Shown here one piece after another: positions 8,029 to 16,251 of a stretch of DNA of 64,000 nucleotides; the stretch's first letter is position 1, and the number at the start of each line of letters is the position of its first letter. Below the pieces are notes generated by a model. It made no database searches. It was not told where the DNA came from and was given only the letters and a program-made list of their open reading frames with translations. Source of the DNA: Clostridia bacterium (GTDB lineage Bacteria > Bacillota > Clostridia > Oscillospirales > CAG-272); assembly GCA_017502135.1 (NCBI GenBank), contig JAFVVP010000007.1, positions 62,001 through 126,000 on the forward strand. The letters are read 5' to 3'. The translations under genes and the position numbers were made by a program.

Positions 8029-8273
8029 TTATCATTTCCTCCTTTCCCAGATCTCAAAAAGAGGCTCGGCGAGAGAAGAACGAGCAGTGCGAGAAGGAGT
8101 TCCTCCATAGATGCCGCCTGCCATAAGACAAAAGAGATAACGAAAAGAGATGCGATCCCTTCGAGAATCGTAAAGAGAAGGGCGAAACGGGTACGGACGG
8201 CCAAAAATGCACAAACGAGCACAAGGCCGAAGGCGGGCAAGAGGATTGGCCAATTCTGCAAAAGTATTTCCAT
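8025..8273 (-). CDS. Small membrane protein between the SGNH and MBOAT genes
   Basis: The ATG at 8273 gives 82 residues. A GGGAGG site lies 7 nt upstream, whereas an earlier in-frame TTG would sit almost on top of that site. Two or three hydrophobic helices cover most of the length and a short basic tail ends the protein. It starts 2 nt after the previous gene and overlaps the MBOAT start by 4 nt, so translation is tightly coupled. I do not recognise a family. A small accessory subunit for the acyltransferase is an inference from position alone. Confidence 0.7.
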   Translation of the reverse strand: MEILLQNWPILLPAFGLVLVCAFLAVRTRFALLFTILEGIASLFVISFVLWQAASMEELLLALLVLLSPSLFLRSGKGGNDK

Positions 8274-8275
8274 AA

Positions 8276-10336
8276 TCAATCCTCCCTCAAAAGTCCGAGA
8301 TCGGTAAGTGCCGCCTTTATATCTTTGATGATTTGCTTTGTACGGACCTCACAGCCCAAGGTATTCAGATGCATCGCCTGATCGTGCACGTACTTCGGCT
8401 CGTATATGTAGTCCTTGATGTCGCCGAAGAAGTACGCGTCGTACAGTTCTTCGGCACGGTTCATGTATGCCAGCTGATTTTCGCGGATGCGTGCCTCGGG
8501 AAGCATTGCCTCTTCACTTACACTGGCGAGCCAACCGATCATAGGGGTAAGGCCTTTTTCTTTTGCGGCCGTGAGCATACGGTTGTAATTTTCGACGTTT
8601 TCTTCTGTGAAGAATACGTCCATATCCCATTTCACCCAGGGAGAGCCGGGCTTTATGGCGGGGCGGAACGTGGCGTATTCACCGTATTTGTTCAGATGCT
8701 CAGAGTGGTATTCATAGGATTTTTCTCTCGTTTTGGATCTTGTCTGATTGAACGTGGAGAACGCGGAGAACACTTTTGTGTAATTGGATATGTCAATAAG
8801 CGGAATGGCGTCGTAGGCACCCTCAAAGATCTGCCAAACGTAGTATTCCCAGTAGTTTGTACCCCACGGATGGCCGTAGGGGGATGCTTCGGGGGTAAGG
8901 ATCAGAAGGTCGTCCGCATCCAGGTAAGAAAGTCCAATCTCCGCGTACATGGTAGCGGGCGTGGAGGCGACGGTCGCATAGGTGATGATATCCCACTCGT
9001 TATCGAGGGCATCCTCCACCTCTTTGGCCGTAAGACCGTATACGTTCGTCGAGCCGGAAACGATGAGCATAATTTTCCCCGGTCGGGTAATGAGCCGCTC
9101 GTAATTTACCTGGTAGGTGAAGTTCAGATCGTTGTCGCTGTGGGGATATTCGGTAGCCTCGGGTACGAGCGTTCTCAGTGCGGGGCAGTTATAAAAACTG
9201 TCGTCGTAGCAAATCTTTACGCTGTCGGAAAGATAGACCTTTTCCAGTGCCGTGCAGCGGTTGAAGGCGTTATGATCGATCGTGCGGACGGATTTCGGGA
9301 TATACACCTCCCGAAAAGATGCGTTCAAAAAGGCATCCTGCGAAAGCGTCGTTACGGCTTTTCCTTCAATCGTTTCCGGTATAATAAGACGGGTATCGTC
9401 CCCCGTGTATCCGGTTATCGAGACGGAATTCCGTAAAACCGTATATTCGAAAAGGGAAGCGTCGGCGGCCTTTTCCCATTGGCAGTACAGATCAATTACG
9501 CCGCTTTCGGGCATGATGACGTTCCAGCCAAGACCGTAATACTGTCCGGTGCCGTCGGGCTTTGTGTTATAGCCGGTGAGCACGTAGCCATCCCTGGTGA
9601 AGAATCCCTTGTCGGGGCGTGTGTTCGGGCAGTAATAAAAGGATTCGGCGTAGGCGTCGAAGAGCGTTTCCTCCGTTCCGTCCGCGGTCTTGCCGCCGTT
9701 TCTGTGATAATTGAGCCGCCAGAGCGACCAGTCCTCAAAGTTTGCGTATACATCGGTGTTTCGGACAAGGTCAAACGAATACGTTTCCTCCTCTGTCAGA
9801 AGTTCACCGCCCTCTCTCAAAAAATTCCCCTTGGAAAAGCCGAGAAATATCTGCTTTTCGCTCGGAATCGCGGTCATGGTGATCGTCGTATTTTCGAGCG
9901 CTTTGCCGCCTGACTCTACGGAAGAGATTACGTTCGCTCCGTCAACATTTACAAGACAGTTGTATGTATAAGTAGGAATCGGATCGACGAAAATCTCGAG
10001 CGTTACGGGAACGCGGACATCGGAAAGTGTGAGAAACCCGTTTTCAAAAGTGAGATTTTCGTTGTCAAAGGAAAGACGGGTTCCCGGCTTTTCCGTCACG
10101 GCAAAACGCACCGACTGTCCGGGACGGACGTCGAGTATGCGTGTGTCGGAAAGTTCCCCGAGAGGGGCGCCGTTTTCCAGAATCTGGGCGCCAAAAAAAT
10201 CATACGCATCGCTTTCGGGGAGCAGAACGCGTACGGTGTATTCTCTTTGCGCTTTTTGGGAGGCTGTACATCCCAACGCGAAAAGAGCGAAAAGCATCAG
10301 TATAAGGGATAGGCACACGGAGGAGAAACGTTTCAT
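8276..10336 (-). CDS. Lipoprotein with repeat-type, LRR_5 and SGNH-like parts
   Basis: A lipoprotein signal peptide (LFALGC, Cys at about residue 23) heads this 686-residue protein. Residues about 30-205 look like stacked beta domains. Residues about 210-290 carry Flg_new/InlB-B-type phrases (YHRNGG, GYNTKPDGTGQYY, LYCQWEK). Residues about 295-385 are BspA-type LRR_5 (IPETIEGKAVTTLSQDAF, VYIPKSVRTI). The last 285 residues resemble an SGNH-like domain: IMLIVSGSTNVYG near 418 and VHDQAMHLNTLG near 650 suggest Ser and Asp/His positions, though a weak match. It is first in the operon and has its own promoter. Attachment to the membrane outer face is expected. Confidence 0.75.
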   Translation of the reverse strand: MKRFSSVCLSLILMLFALFALGCTASQKAQREYTVRVLLPESDAYDFFGAQILENGAPLGELSDTRILDVRPGQSVRFAVTEKPGTRLSFDNENLTFENGFLTLSDVRVPVTLEIFVDPIPTYTYNCLVNVDGANVISSVESGGKALENTTITMTAIPSEKQIFLGFSKGNFLREGGELLTEEETYSFDLVRNTDVYANFEDWSLWRLNYHRNGGKTADGTEETLFDAYAESFYYCPNTRPDKGFFTRDGYVLTGYNTKPDGTGQYYGLGWNVIMPESGVIDLYCQWEKAADASLFEYTVLRNSVSITGYTGDDTRLIIPETIEGKAVTTLSQDAFLNASFREVYIPKSVRTIDHNAFNRCTALEKVYLSDSVKICYDDSFYNCPALRTLVPEATEYPHSDNDLNFTYQVNYERLITRPGKIMLIVSGSTNVYGLTAKEVEDALDNEWDIITYATVASTPATMYAEIGLSYLDADDLLILTPEASPYGHPWGTNYWEYYVWQIFEGAYDAIPLIDISNYTKVFSAFSTFNQTRSKTREKSYEYHSEHLNKYGEYATFRPAIKPGSPWVKWDMDVFFTEENVENYNRMLTAAKEKGLTPMIGWLASVSEEAMLPEARIRENQLAYMNRAEELYDAYFFGDIKDYIYEPKYVHDQAMHLNTLGCEVRTKQIIKDIKAALTDLGLLRED

Positions 10337-10395
10337 AGAATCACTTCCTGTTTTTACGGCTGATCCGTTCGGGACGGTCTTTGTGTCTTCAGTAC

Positions 10396-10424
10396 ATTAT
10401 ATCATAGCGATTCCCGATTGTAAA
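10396..10424 (-). promoter_or_regulatory. Promoter of the 10.3-5.0 kb operon
   Basis: On the minus strand TTTACA (10424-10419) and TATAAT (10401-10396) are separated by 17 nt. The -10 lies about 60 nt before the lipoprotein start. Confidence 0.75.
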
Positions 10425-10442
10425 GATACGGATATATGAATA

Positions 10443-10470
10443 AGACCGACTCCGCAGGGGGAGTCGGTCT
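10443..10470 (-). terminator. Hairpin after the NagA-like gene
   Basis: An 11-bp perfect stem (10443-10453 with 10460-10470) lies 29 nt after the stop codon. The T tract on the minus strand is weak (TTATTCAT), so termination is plausible but not certain. Confidence 0.6.
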
Positions 10471-10498
10471 CGTTTTGTGTTTTAAAACAGGTTTTAGC

Positions 10499-11641
10499 TT
10501 ATCTTACGACCTCGCCGTCGAGGATGACTTTCTTTACGTTCATCTTACGGTCGACGATGATAAGGTCAGCACGGAGTCCTACCGCGATCTCACCGCGGTC
10601 GGTAAAGCCTGCGACGCGCGAGGGGTTGTAGGAACCCACGCGGAACGCATCGACCATCGACGCACCAGTGTGCTTCATGTAGTTGCGGCACGCGATCTCG
10701 AGCGTCAGCTTCGAGCCGGCAATGTCGTTCGCACCGTCGAAGTTAATATCAAAGACGTCTTCGTAGCCGGCGGGCTTCGGTGCGTCGTTATAGGTGCGGT
10801 CAGAGATCAGAACGATACGGGAATCGCCCTTGATCTTACGAACGAGACGAAGCATATACGGGTCTACGTGGATGCCGCGGCTGTCGCAGATGAGCTCCGC
10901 ATACATACCGTCGTTGTAGTTTACCGCCTCATCCACGCATACGCCGCGGCACTCGGGATAGTTTACGATTGTACCCGTAGCGTTGGTGTGGTGCGTACCG
11001 ACGGACATACCGTAGGGCATAAGAGCCTCGATCTGTTGGGGCGTGGCCTCACTGTGCGTAACGGCGAAACGAACGTCGGGCATAGCCGCCTTTACTGCCT
11101 TCACAAACGGCAGAATGTCGGGTCGCTCGGGTGCGAGGCCCCATACCTTGACAAGTCCGAGACCGGCTTCAATGATCGGCTCGTAGTCCTCGGGTATGAT
11201 CGGTTTGTCCCAAGGGTAGAGTTTTTTGTTCGAACCGTAGTTTGCATTGATGTACGGTCCCTCGTAATAAATACCTCCGATGCTTTTTCCTTCGGGAAGT
11301 TTCATAGCCTCGCGGACGTTTTTTCCCGTCTCGATGTACTGCTCTTTTTTCTGTCTCGGATAGGTAGCGATGAGAAACGTGGTAGTACCGTGCGTCAGGT
11401 GGAACTGTGCGGCTTTGATCGGCTCCTGCCACGCCTGAAATTCACCGCCCGTGTGAGAATGGATATCTACAAGGCCGGGCCCTACGTATTCACCCTCGGC
11501 GTCGATGATCTCACAGCCCTCGGGGATTTCGGTCTTCCGCATCTCGCCGTATCCCGCGATCTTTCCGTTCTCGATGAAAAGAACCGCCTCGGGGATAAAA
11601 TGATCGCGCATTACGAGTTCTGCGTTGATAATTGCTATCAT
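10499..11641 (-). CDS. Divergent N-acetylglucosamine-6-phosphate deacetylase-like amidohydrolase
   Basis: The ATG at 11641 has AAGGAG upstream and gives 380 residues. It is a TIM-barrel amidohydrolase of the NagA type, which removes acetate from GlcNAc-6-P in amino-sugar breakdown. Metal and catalytic positions can be matched: GLVDIHSHTG, the Glu in YYEGPYIN, His in THSEA, His in GTHHTNAT and Asp in ISDRTYND. The usual HLFNAM and TDxxRAxG phrases are replaced, unlike the canonical NagA at 17.4 kb. A different N-acetyl substrate is therefore possible. It is a single-gene unit with a near-consensus promoter. Confidence 0.8.
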   Translation of the reverse strand: MIAIINAELVMRDHFIPEAVLFIENGKIAGYGEMRKTEIPEGCEIIDAEGEYVGPGLVDIHSHTGGEFQAWQEPIKAAQFHLTHGTTTFLIATYPRQKKEQYIETGKNVREAMKLPEGKSIGGIYYEGPYINANYGSNKKLYPWDKPIIPEDYEPIIEAGLGLVKVWGLAPERPDILPFVKAVKAAMPDVRFAVTHSEATPQQIEALMPYGMSVGTHHTNATGTIVNYPECRGVCVDEAVNYNDGMYAELICDSRGIHVDPYMLRLVRKIKGDSRIVLISDRTYNDAPKPAGYEDVFDINFDGANDIAGSKLTLEIACRNYMKHTGASMVDAFRVGSYNPSRVAGFTDRGEIAVGLRADLIIVDRKMNVKKVILDGEVVR

Positions 11642-11672
11642 ATGTAATTCTCCTTTTGGAATTTTATGATTT

Positions 11673-11701
11673 ATTATACCGCCTTTTCGGTTGATTGTCA
11701 A
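11673..11701 (-). promoter_or_regulatory. Consensus promoter of the NagA-like gene
   Basis: The minus strand reads TTGACA (11701-11696), then 17 nt, then TATAAT (11678-11673), a perfect consensus match. It lies about 10 nt beyond the pot operon terminator. Confidence 0.88.
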
Positions 11702-11710
11702 TGTACATAT

Positions 11711-11737
11711 AAAGAAACCCCGCTCTTTTGAGCGGGG
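11711..11737 (-). terminator. Terminator of the potABCD operon
   Basis: An 8-bp GC-rich stem CCCCGCTC/GAGCGGGG with a 4-nt loop is followed on the minus strand by TTTCTTT. It begins 8 nt after the potD stop. Confidence 0.9.
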
Positions 11738-11744
11738 ACTTCTG

Positions 11745-12848
11745 TCAGTTGATCTTCACGTTTTCCCAAAGGGAGTTCATATAGCGAAGCATCTCTTTAT
11801 CGAGATTTTGGTACGCCATTTCGTTGTAGCGATCCCGGAAGCTGCCGAGGTCGGGGTAGAGGATCGCGAGCGCTTCCTCGCCCATATCGGCGATATACGT
11901 CTCGTTTTCATAAACGATGCGGTTCGGGGATGCGTAATAGGTATATTCCGCGTTCGCCACGGCAGGCTCTTCGGAAAGCATGTAGTTGATGAAGATCTCA
12001 GCGAGCTCTTTGTTCTGCGCGCAGGTAGGAATGCACATCGCATCCACGTACAGATTCGTGCGCTCGGGATAGTAGAACTTCAGATCCACGTGCTCCGCCT
12101 GTGCATCGACCATGGTGAAGTAGTCACCGGCGTAGTACGCACCGATGGCGGCCTCGCCGGACTCCATCGCATTGTAGATTTCATCCATAACGTAGCTGTA
12201 AACGTAGGGGCGCTGTGTGAGAAGCTCGTTGTAGGCGCGGTCCCAATCCGCTTTGTCGGTGGTGTTTACGCTGATGCCGAGCTTATACATGGCGGTGCCG
12301 AACGCGTCGCGGGGATTGTTGAACTGCAGGATCTTGCCTTGGTACTTTTCGTTCCACATAAGATCCCAGTCTTTCGCATCGGCTTCGTCGACGATGTTTG
12401 CATCATAGATGACACCGACGATACCGTAGGCGTAGGGAACGGAGTACCGGTTCTCTTTGTCGTAATAGAGTCCCTTGAACGTGTCGTTGATATACTCGTA
12501 ATTCGGGATGTTGTCGAAATTGAGAGGCAGAAGAAGATTTTCCTCAGCCATTTTGGCGATCATGTAGTCGGAGGGAATGATGACGTCGTAGCTGACCGCG
12601 CCGCTGGAGAGTTTGTTGTACATATCCTCGTTCGAAGAGAACGTCGTGTAGTTGACACGCAGCTTTACGCCGTAGGTTTCCTTGTACCATTTCTCAAACT
12701 CGCGGATCGTGTCAAAACTGCCCTCACTGCCGTCGGAGATATATTCACCCCAGTTATATACGTTGAGAGTCAGCGTATCGCCGCCGCAGGCGGAGAGGCA
12801 AAGGGCGGTAAGGATCGCCGCCGCACAAAGAACAAGCCATTTTTTCAT
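11745..12848 (-). CDS. potD: Spermidine/putrescine-binding lipoprotein PotD
   Basis: The protein has 367 residues with a lipoprotein signal (LCLSACGG, Cys near residue 21), so it should be tethered outside the membrane. The mature protein shows the PotD/PotF pattern: LNVYNWGEYI near residue 28, YDVIIPSDYMI near 88, VPYAYGIVGVIYD near 138 and YYASPNRIV near 322. It captures polyamines for the PotBC channel. Its ATG overlaps the potC stop (ATGA) and the operon terminator follows. Putrescine and spermidine preference cannot be told apart by eye. Confidence 0.92.
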   Translation of the reverse strand: MKKWLVLCAAAILTALCLSACGGDTLTLNVYNWGEYISDGSEGSFDTIREFEKWYKETYGVKLRVNYTTFSSNEDMYNKLSSGAVSYDVIIPSDYMIAKMAEENLLLPLNFDNIPNYEYINDTFKGLYYDKENRYSVPYAYGIVGVIYDANIVDEADAKDWDLMWNEKYQGKILQFNNPRDAFGTAMYKLGISVNTTDKADWDRAYNELLTQRPYVYSYVMDEIYNAMESGEAAIGAYYAGDYFTMVDAQAEHVDLKFYYPERTNLYVDAMCIPTCAQNKELAEIFINYMLSEEPAVANAEYTYYASPNRIVYENETYIADMGEEALAILYPDLGSFRDRYNEMAYQNLDKEMLRYMNSLWENVKIN

Positions 12849-13681
12849 CCGTTCGTTCTCCTTTTGTTTTTTTCTTTCTTTTTTTCTTTCAGTTTTCGTC
12901 TGTCATCGTTATCCACGACGTTGCTCACGAGAAGGAGCGTGAGCGTTACGAAGAAGATGATCGTGGCAAGTGCGTACATCTTCGGGGTAACGGTCTTTTT
13001 CGTCATGGCGTAGATGCGGATCGGCAGGGTTTCAAAGCCCGTGCCGGACGTAAAGTAACTGATGACGAAATCGTCGAGTGACAGGGTAAACGCCATAATG
13101 GCGCCGGTGATGATGCCGGGCATGATCTCGGGCAGTTCGACCTTCAAAAATGCACGGAAAGGTGTGCAGCCCAGATCCATCGCCGCTTCGGGCAGAGATT
13201 TGTCCATTTGCTGCAGTTTCGGGAGTACCTGCAAGATTACGTACGGCGTACAGAACGTGACGTGCGCGATCAGCATCGTTACGAAATTAAGACTTGTGGC
13301 GGCGCCGAAGAGGCGGCCGACGAACACGAACATAAGCATGAGCGAGATACCAGTAATGATATCGGGATTCGTCATGGGGATATCCGTAACGGTGTTCATG
13401 GCGGTGCGGTACCAACGGCTTCTGAGTTTGTTGATGCCGACGGCGGCAAGCGTACCCATCACCGTCGAGACGGCGGTGGCAGAGGCCGCGAGGACGAGCG
13501 TGTTTTTGACGGCCGTCAGCGTGTTTCTGTCGCGGAACAGCTCTACGTACCACTTGAATGAGAAGTCGGAGAATACGGAGAGGCTTTTTGCGTCGTTGAA
13601 GGAGAATATGAGAAGGACGGCGATCGGGGCAAAAAGAAACCCGAATATGATGCCGCTGTAAATTTTGGATGACAGCTTCAT
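12845..13681 (-). CDS. potC: Polyamine ABC transporter permease PotC
   Basis: The ATG at 13681 has GGAGG 9 nt upstream and gives 278 residues. An upstream in-frame GTG at 13690 is less well placed. Six membrane helices are expected. The permease EAA-type loop is visible (EAAMDLGCTPFRAFLKVELPEI near residue 180). The C-terminal tail is very basic (KLKEKKKEKNKRR). It pairs with PotB to form the import channel. It begins 1 nt after potB and overlaps potD, so the operon is tightly coupled. Confidence 0.93.
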   Translation of the reverse strand: MKLSSKIYSGIIFGFLFAPIAVLLIFSFNDAKSLSVFSDFSFKWYVELFRDRNTLTAVKNTLVLAASATAVSTVMGTLAAVGINKLRSRWYRTAMNTVTDIPMTNPDIITGISLMLMFVFVGRLFGAATSLNFVTMLIAHVTFCTPYVILQVLPKLQQMDKSLPEAAMDLGCTPFRAFLKVELPEIMPGIITGAIMAFTLSLDDFVISYFTSGTGFETLPIRIYAMTKKTVTPKMYALATIIFFVTLTLLLVSNVVDNDDRRKLKEKKKEKNKRRTNG

Positions 13682-13682
13682 A

Positions 13683-14564
13683 TCATTCACCTCCGTACAC
13701 GTAGCGGGCGCTTACGTATTTCACGAGAGCCATAAGCGAGAGAAGGATCACCATAAGAATAAAGGCAATCGCCGCCGCAAAATGCAGATTGTTGGCAACG
13801 TACTGTCCCTCAATGGCGTCACCAATGAGGAAGAATTTGCCGTTACCGAGCTTCTGCGAGATGTAGAACGTGCTGATCGAGGGGATCAGAACCATCGTGA
13901 TGCCGGAAATGACGCCTGGCATGCTGAGAGGGAATACGACGCGGCGGAGCACGGAAACGCTGCCGCATCCGAGATCGCGGGCGGCCTCGAGAAGCCGTAC
14001 GTCCAGTTTGGCAAGAATGGAGTAGATCGGCAGAACCATGTACGGAAAGTAATCGTACACCATGCCGAGAATGACGGCGGTCTCCGTGCCGATTACGTGT
14101 ACCGGTCCGAGGCCGACCTTCGCGAGGAGGCCGTTAATGATACCCGTGTCCTGGAGAAGCGTCATCCACGCGTACGTGCGGATGAGGAAGTTCATCCACA
14201 TGGGGATCATGATGAGCGTTACCATCGTCTTCTGCGTTCTTTCCTTGGCGCGCGCCATAATGTACGCGATCGGATAGCCGAGAACGAGACAGACTGCCGT
14301 GGAAATAACGGCAAGCTTCAACGAGCGCATGAAGATAAGGATATAGGTGCGAACCTCTTCACTCGTGCCGTCTTCGCCTACGATGTTGCTTTTGGCGGTG
14401 AAAAAACGCGTGATGTTGTCTGTCGTGAATGTAAAGTTATCGTCTGTAAACGCGTAAAACGCGATAAAGATCAGAGGAACTATGACGAACAGAAGCGACC
14501 ACACGGAATACGGCGTGAGCGCCGTACGGTAGGTGGAGGGCGTTTTGGCGGTCAGTTTTTTCAT
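13683..14564 (-). CDS. potB: Polyamine ABC transporter permease PotB
   Basis: The protein has 293 residues and about six membrane helices. The ABC-permease loop [25 protein letters not shown] near residue 205 identifies it. PotB-like features are the long first periplasmic loop (about residues 40-75) and [15 protein letters not shown] near 134. The start codon overlaps the potA stop by 4 nt. It forms the membrane channel with PotC and is driven by PotA. Confidence 0.93.
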   Translation of the reverse strand: MKKLTAKTPSTYRTALTPYSVWSLLFVIVPLIFIAFYAFTDDNFTFTTDNITRFFTAKSNIVGEDGTSEEVRTYILIFMRSLKLAVISTAVCLVLGYPIAYIMARAKERTQKTMVTLIMIPMWMNFLIRTYAWMTLLQDTGIINGLLAKVGLGPVHVIGTETAVILGMVYDYFPYMVLPIYSILAKLDVRLLEAARDLGCGSVSVLRRVVFPLSMPGVISGITMVLIPSISTFYISQKLGNGKFFLIGDAIEGQYVANNLHFAAAIAFILMVILLSLMALVKYVSARYVYGGE

Positions 14565-15679
14565 TCTTCCTCCTCGCCTCCCGGATTCGAGAGTTCTTCC
14601 AGTTCGTTGGAGTAGGAGGAATAGTCGCCGAACATACCGGAGTATTTCGACTTTTTCATAATATGGATTGCATCGGGCTCAAGGGTGATGCCGATGTGAG
14701 CGCCTTCCAGAACGGGATCCGTCGTCTGGATCATCCACTTGAAGCCGCCGATATCAACAATGGCCTCGTTATGCACGCCCATAAACGTAACGGAGGTAAC
14801 GTCTCCGCACAGCATTCCTTTTTCGGGCGCGACGATATCCACATCCTCGGGACGGACGACGACGTCAACCGGCTCGTTTTTCATAAATCCGGTATCCAGA
14901 CACTGGAACACGTGCCCGCCGAAACGGACGCGGTAGTCTTCGAGCATCACGCCGTCGATGATGTTGCTCTCGCCGATGAAGTCAGCGACGAATGCGTTGA
15001 CCGGCTCGTTATAGATGTCGGTCGGCGTGCCGATCTGCTGGATCTTGCCCTCGCTCATAACGACGATCGTGTCGGACATGCTGAGGGCTTCCTCCTGATC
15101 GTGAGTGACGAAGATGAAGGTGATCCCCGTGTTTTTCTGGATCTTTTTCAGTTCCTGCTGCATATCCTTTCGGAGCTTCAGATCAAGTGCACCGAGCGGC
15201 TCGTCGAGGAGAAGCACCTTCGGCTCGTTCACAAGAGCGCGGGCGATGGCAACTCTCTGCTGCTGACCGCCCGAGAGACTCGTAACTCTGCGATCTGCAA
15301 AGCCGGACAGCATAACCATCTCAAGCATTTTCGTCACTTTTTCTTTGATTTCCGTCTTGGGGAGTTTTCTTTCACGGAGGGGAAATGCAACGTTTTCAAA
15401 AACGTTCAGATGCGGGAAAAGCGCGTATTTCTGAAACACCGTATTCACATGGCGTTTGTGAGAGGGAACGTCGTTGATCCGTTCACCCATAAAGATCACG
15501 TCACCCTCGTCGGGGAACTCAAATCCGCCGATGATACGGAGCGTCGTCGTCTTACCGCAGCCGGAGGGGCCGAGCAGGGTCATGAATTCATTATCGTGGA
15601 TATCGAGACTGATATTGTCAAGCACAACCTCTCCGTCAAACGCTTTGGAAATGTTTTTCAGCTCAACTACTTTATTCAT
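14561..15679 (-). CDS. potA: Polyamine ABC transporter ATPase PotA
   Basis: The 372-residue ATPase is first in potABCD. Walker A (GPSGCGKTT, near residue 37), Q-loop, signature [15 protein letters not shown] near 135, Walker B with DEPLGALD near 158 and the switch His ([10 protein letters not shown]) are intact. Residues about 240-350 form the OB-type regulatory domain (TOBE) of the PotA/MalK family. A very acidic tail (PGGEEEE) ends the protein. No regulator gene is adjacent. Control probably acts through the long structured leader and terminator-like hairpin upstream. Confidence 0.95.
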   Translation of the reverse strand: MNKVVELKNISKAFDGEVVLDNISLDIHDNEFMTLLGPSGCGKTTTLRIIGGFEFPDEGDVIFMGERINDVPSHKRHVNTVFQKYALFPHLNVFENVAFPLRERKLPKTEIKEKVTKMLEMVMLSGFADRRVTSLSGGQQQRVAIARALVNEPKVLLLDEPLGALDLKLRKDMQQELKKIQKNTGITFIFVTHDQEEALSMSDTIVVMSEGKIQQIGTPTDIYNEPVNAFVADFIGESNIIDGVMLEDYRVRFGGHVFQCLDTGFMKNEPVDVVVRPEDVDIVAPEKGMLCGDVTSVTFMGVHNEAIVDIGGFKWMIQTTDPVLEGAHIGITLEPDAIHIMKKSKYSGMFGDYSSYSNELEELSNPGGEEEE

Positions 15680-15722
15680 ACTTCGTTTCCCCGTCTCTCA
15701 TATTGTTCGCCGGCGGTGCGGC

Positions 15723-15763
15723 AACAGAAAAGCGCCATACCGTTTTCAGTCGGCATGACGCTT
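15723..15763 (-). terminator. Terminator/attenuator in the potA leader
   Basis: On the minus strand a 13-bp stem (15763-15751 with 15742-15730, two G-U pairs) with an 8-nt loop runs into TTTTCTGTT. It stands about 45 nt before the potA start codon. It either ends a separate small RNA or works as an attenuator that gates the pot operon. Confidence 0.65.
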
Positions 15764-15939
15764 GTGTCGGATTCGGTGTTTGTGGGCGGTATCCGAGAAA
15801 TTTTTTCGCGAAAACCGAGGACGGACGGATCTTTGATTCCGCCGTCTTGAAACCCAATAGAAATTCCGTCGAATCACAATCAGATCAGAGTCTATATAGC
15901 AAAGATTACTTTTACTACTCTTATTGATCATTTCACAAG

Positions 15940-16135
15940 TTCATGCCAAAGGCACATTTGGTTTATAGTAACCAACTTATAAAACTGAGCTTTTAACTCA
16001 ACCAATAAGGCAACAGAAGTTGCCAACCGCAAAGCGGTGTTCGGCATTCGACCCGGCTGTCCGTATGGCCTCGGCCGATAAAAAATCGGCGGTCGTTCAA
16101 TCCTGCTTTGGAAAAAACTCTTTCCAATTGAGATC
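15940..16135 (-). ncRNA. Tandem-hairpin structured RNA in the potA leader
   Basis: In about 185 nt seven short hairpins follow one another: 16108-16127, 16074-16090, 16026-16038, 16009-16024, 15986-16000, 15960-15973 and 15944-15954. Stems are 4-7 bp and loops 3-8 nt. This is far more than expected by chance, and no reading frame here looks real. A near-consensus promoter lies directly upstream on the minus strand. The RNA probably starts near 16135 and either continues to potA or stops at the 15723-15763 hairpin. Most of the 572-base gap is thus accounted for. I do not recognise the RNA class. Confidence 0.55.
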
Positions 16136-16141
16136 ATGCAT

Positions 16142-16170
16142 AGTATACTACAATTAAATAGAAAAGTCAA
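16142..16170 (-). promoter_or_regulatory. Promoter of the leader RNA/pot operon
   Basis: The minus strand has TTGACT (16170-16165), a 17-nt spacer and TATACT (16147-16142). It reads into the tandem-hairpin RNA and potA. Confidence 0.82.
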
Positions 16171-16251
16171 TAAGAAGTTTCTCGTAAATCTGCGTATTTT
16201 TTTGGATTTTGTCCGCTTATGGCGAGAGACGCGCTCTTTACGGAAAAAATG

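Noticed and set aside
8276..10336. Calling the lipoprotein a glycoside hydrolase or internalin
   Set aside because: The InlB-B-like and LRR_5 parts are only structural repeats, and no hydrolase signature other than a weak SGNH-like pattern is present.
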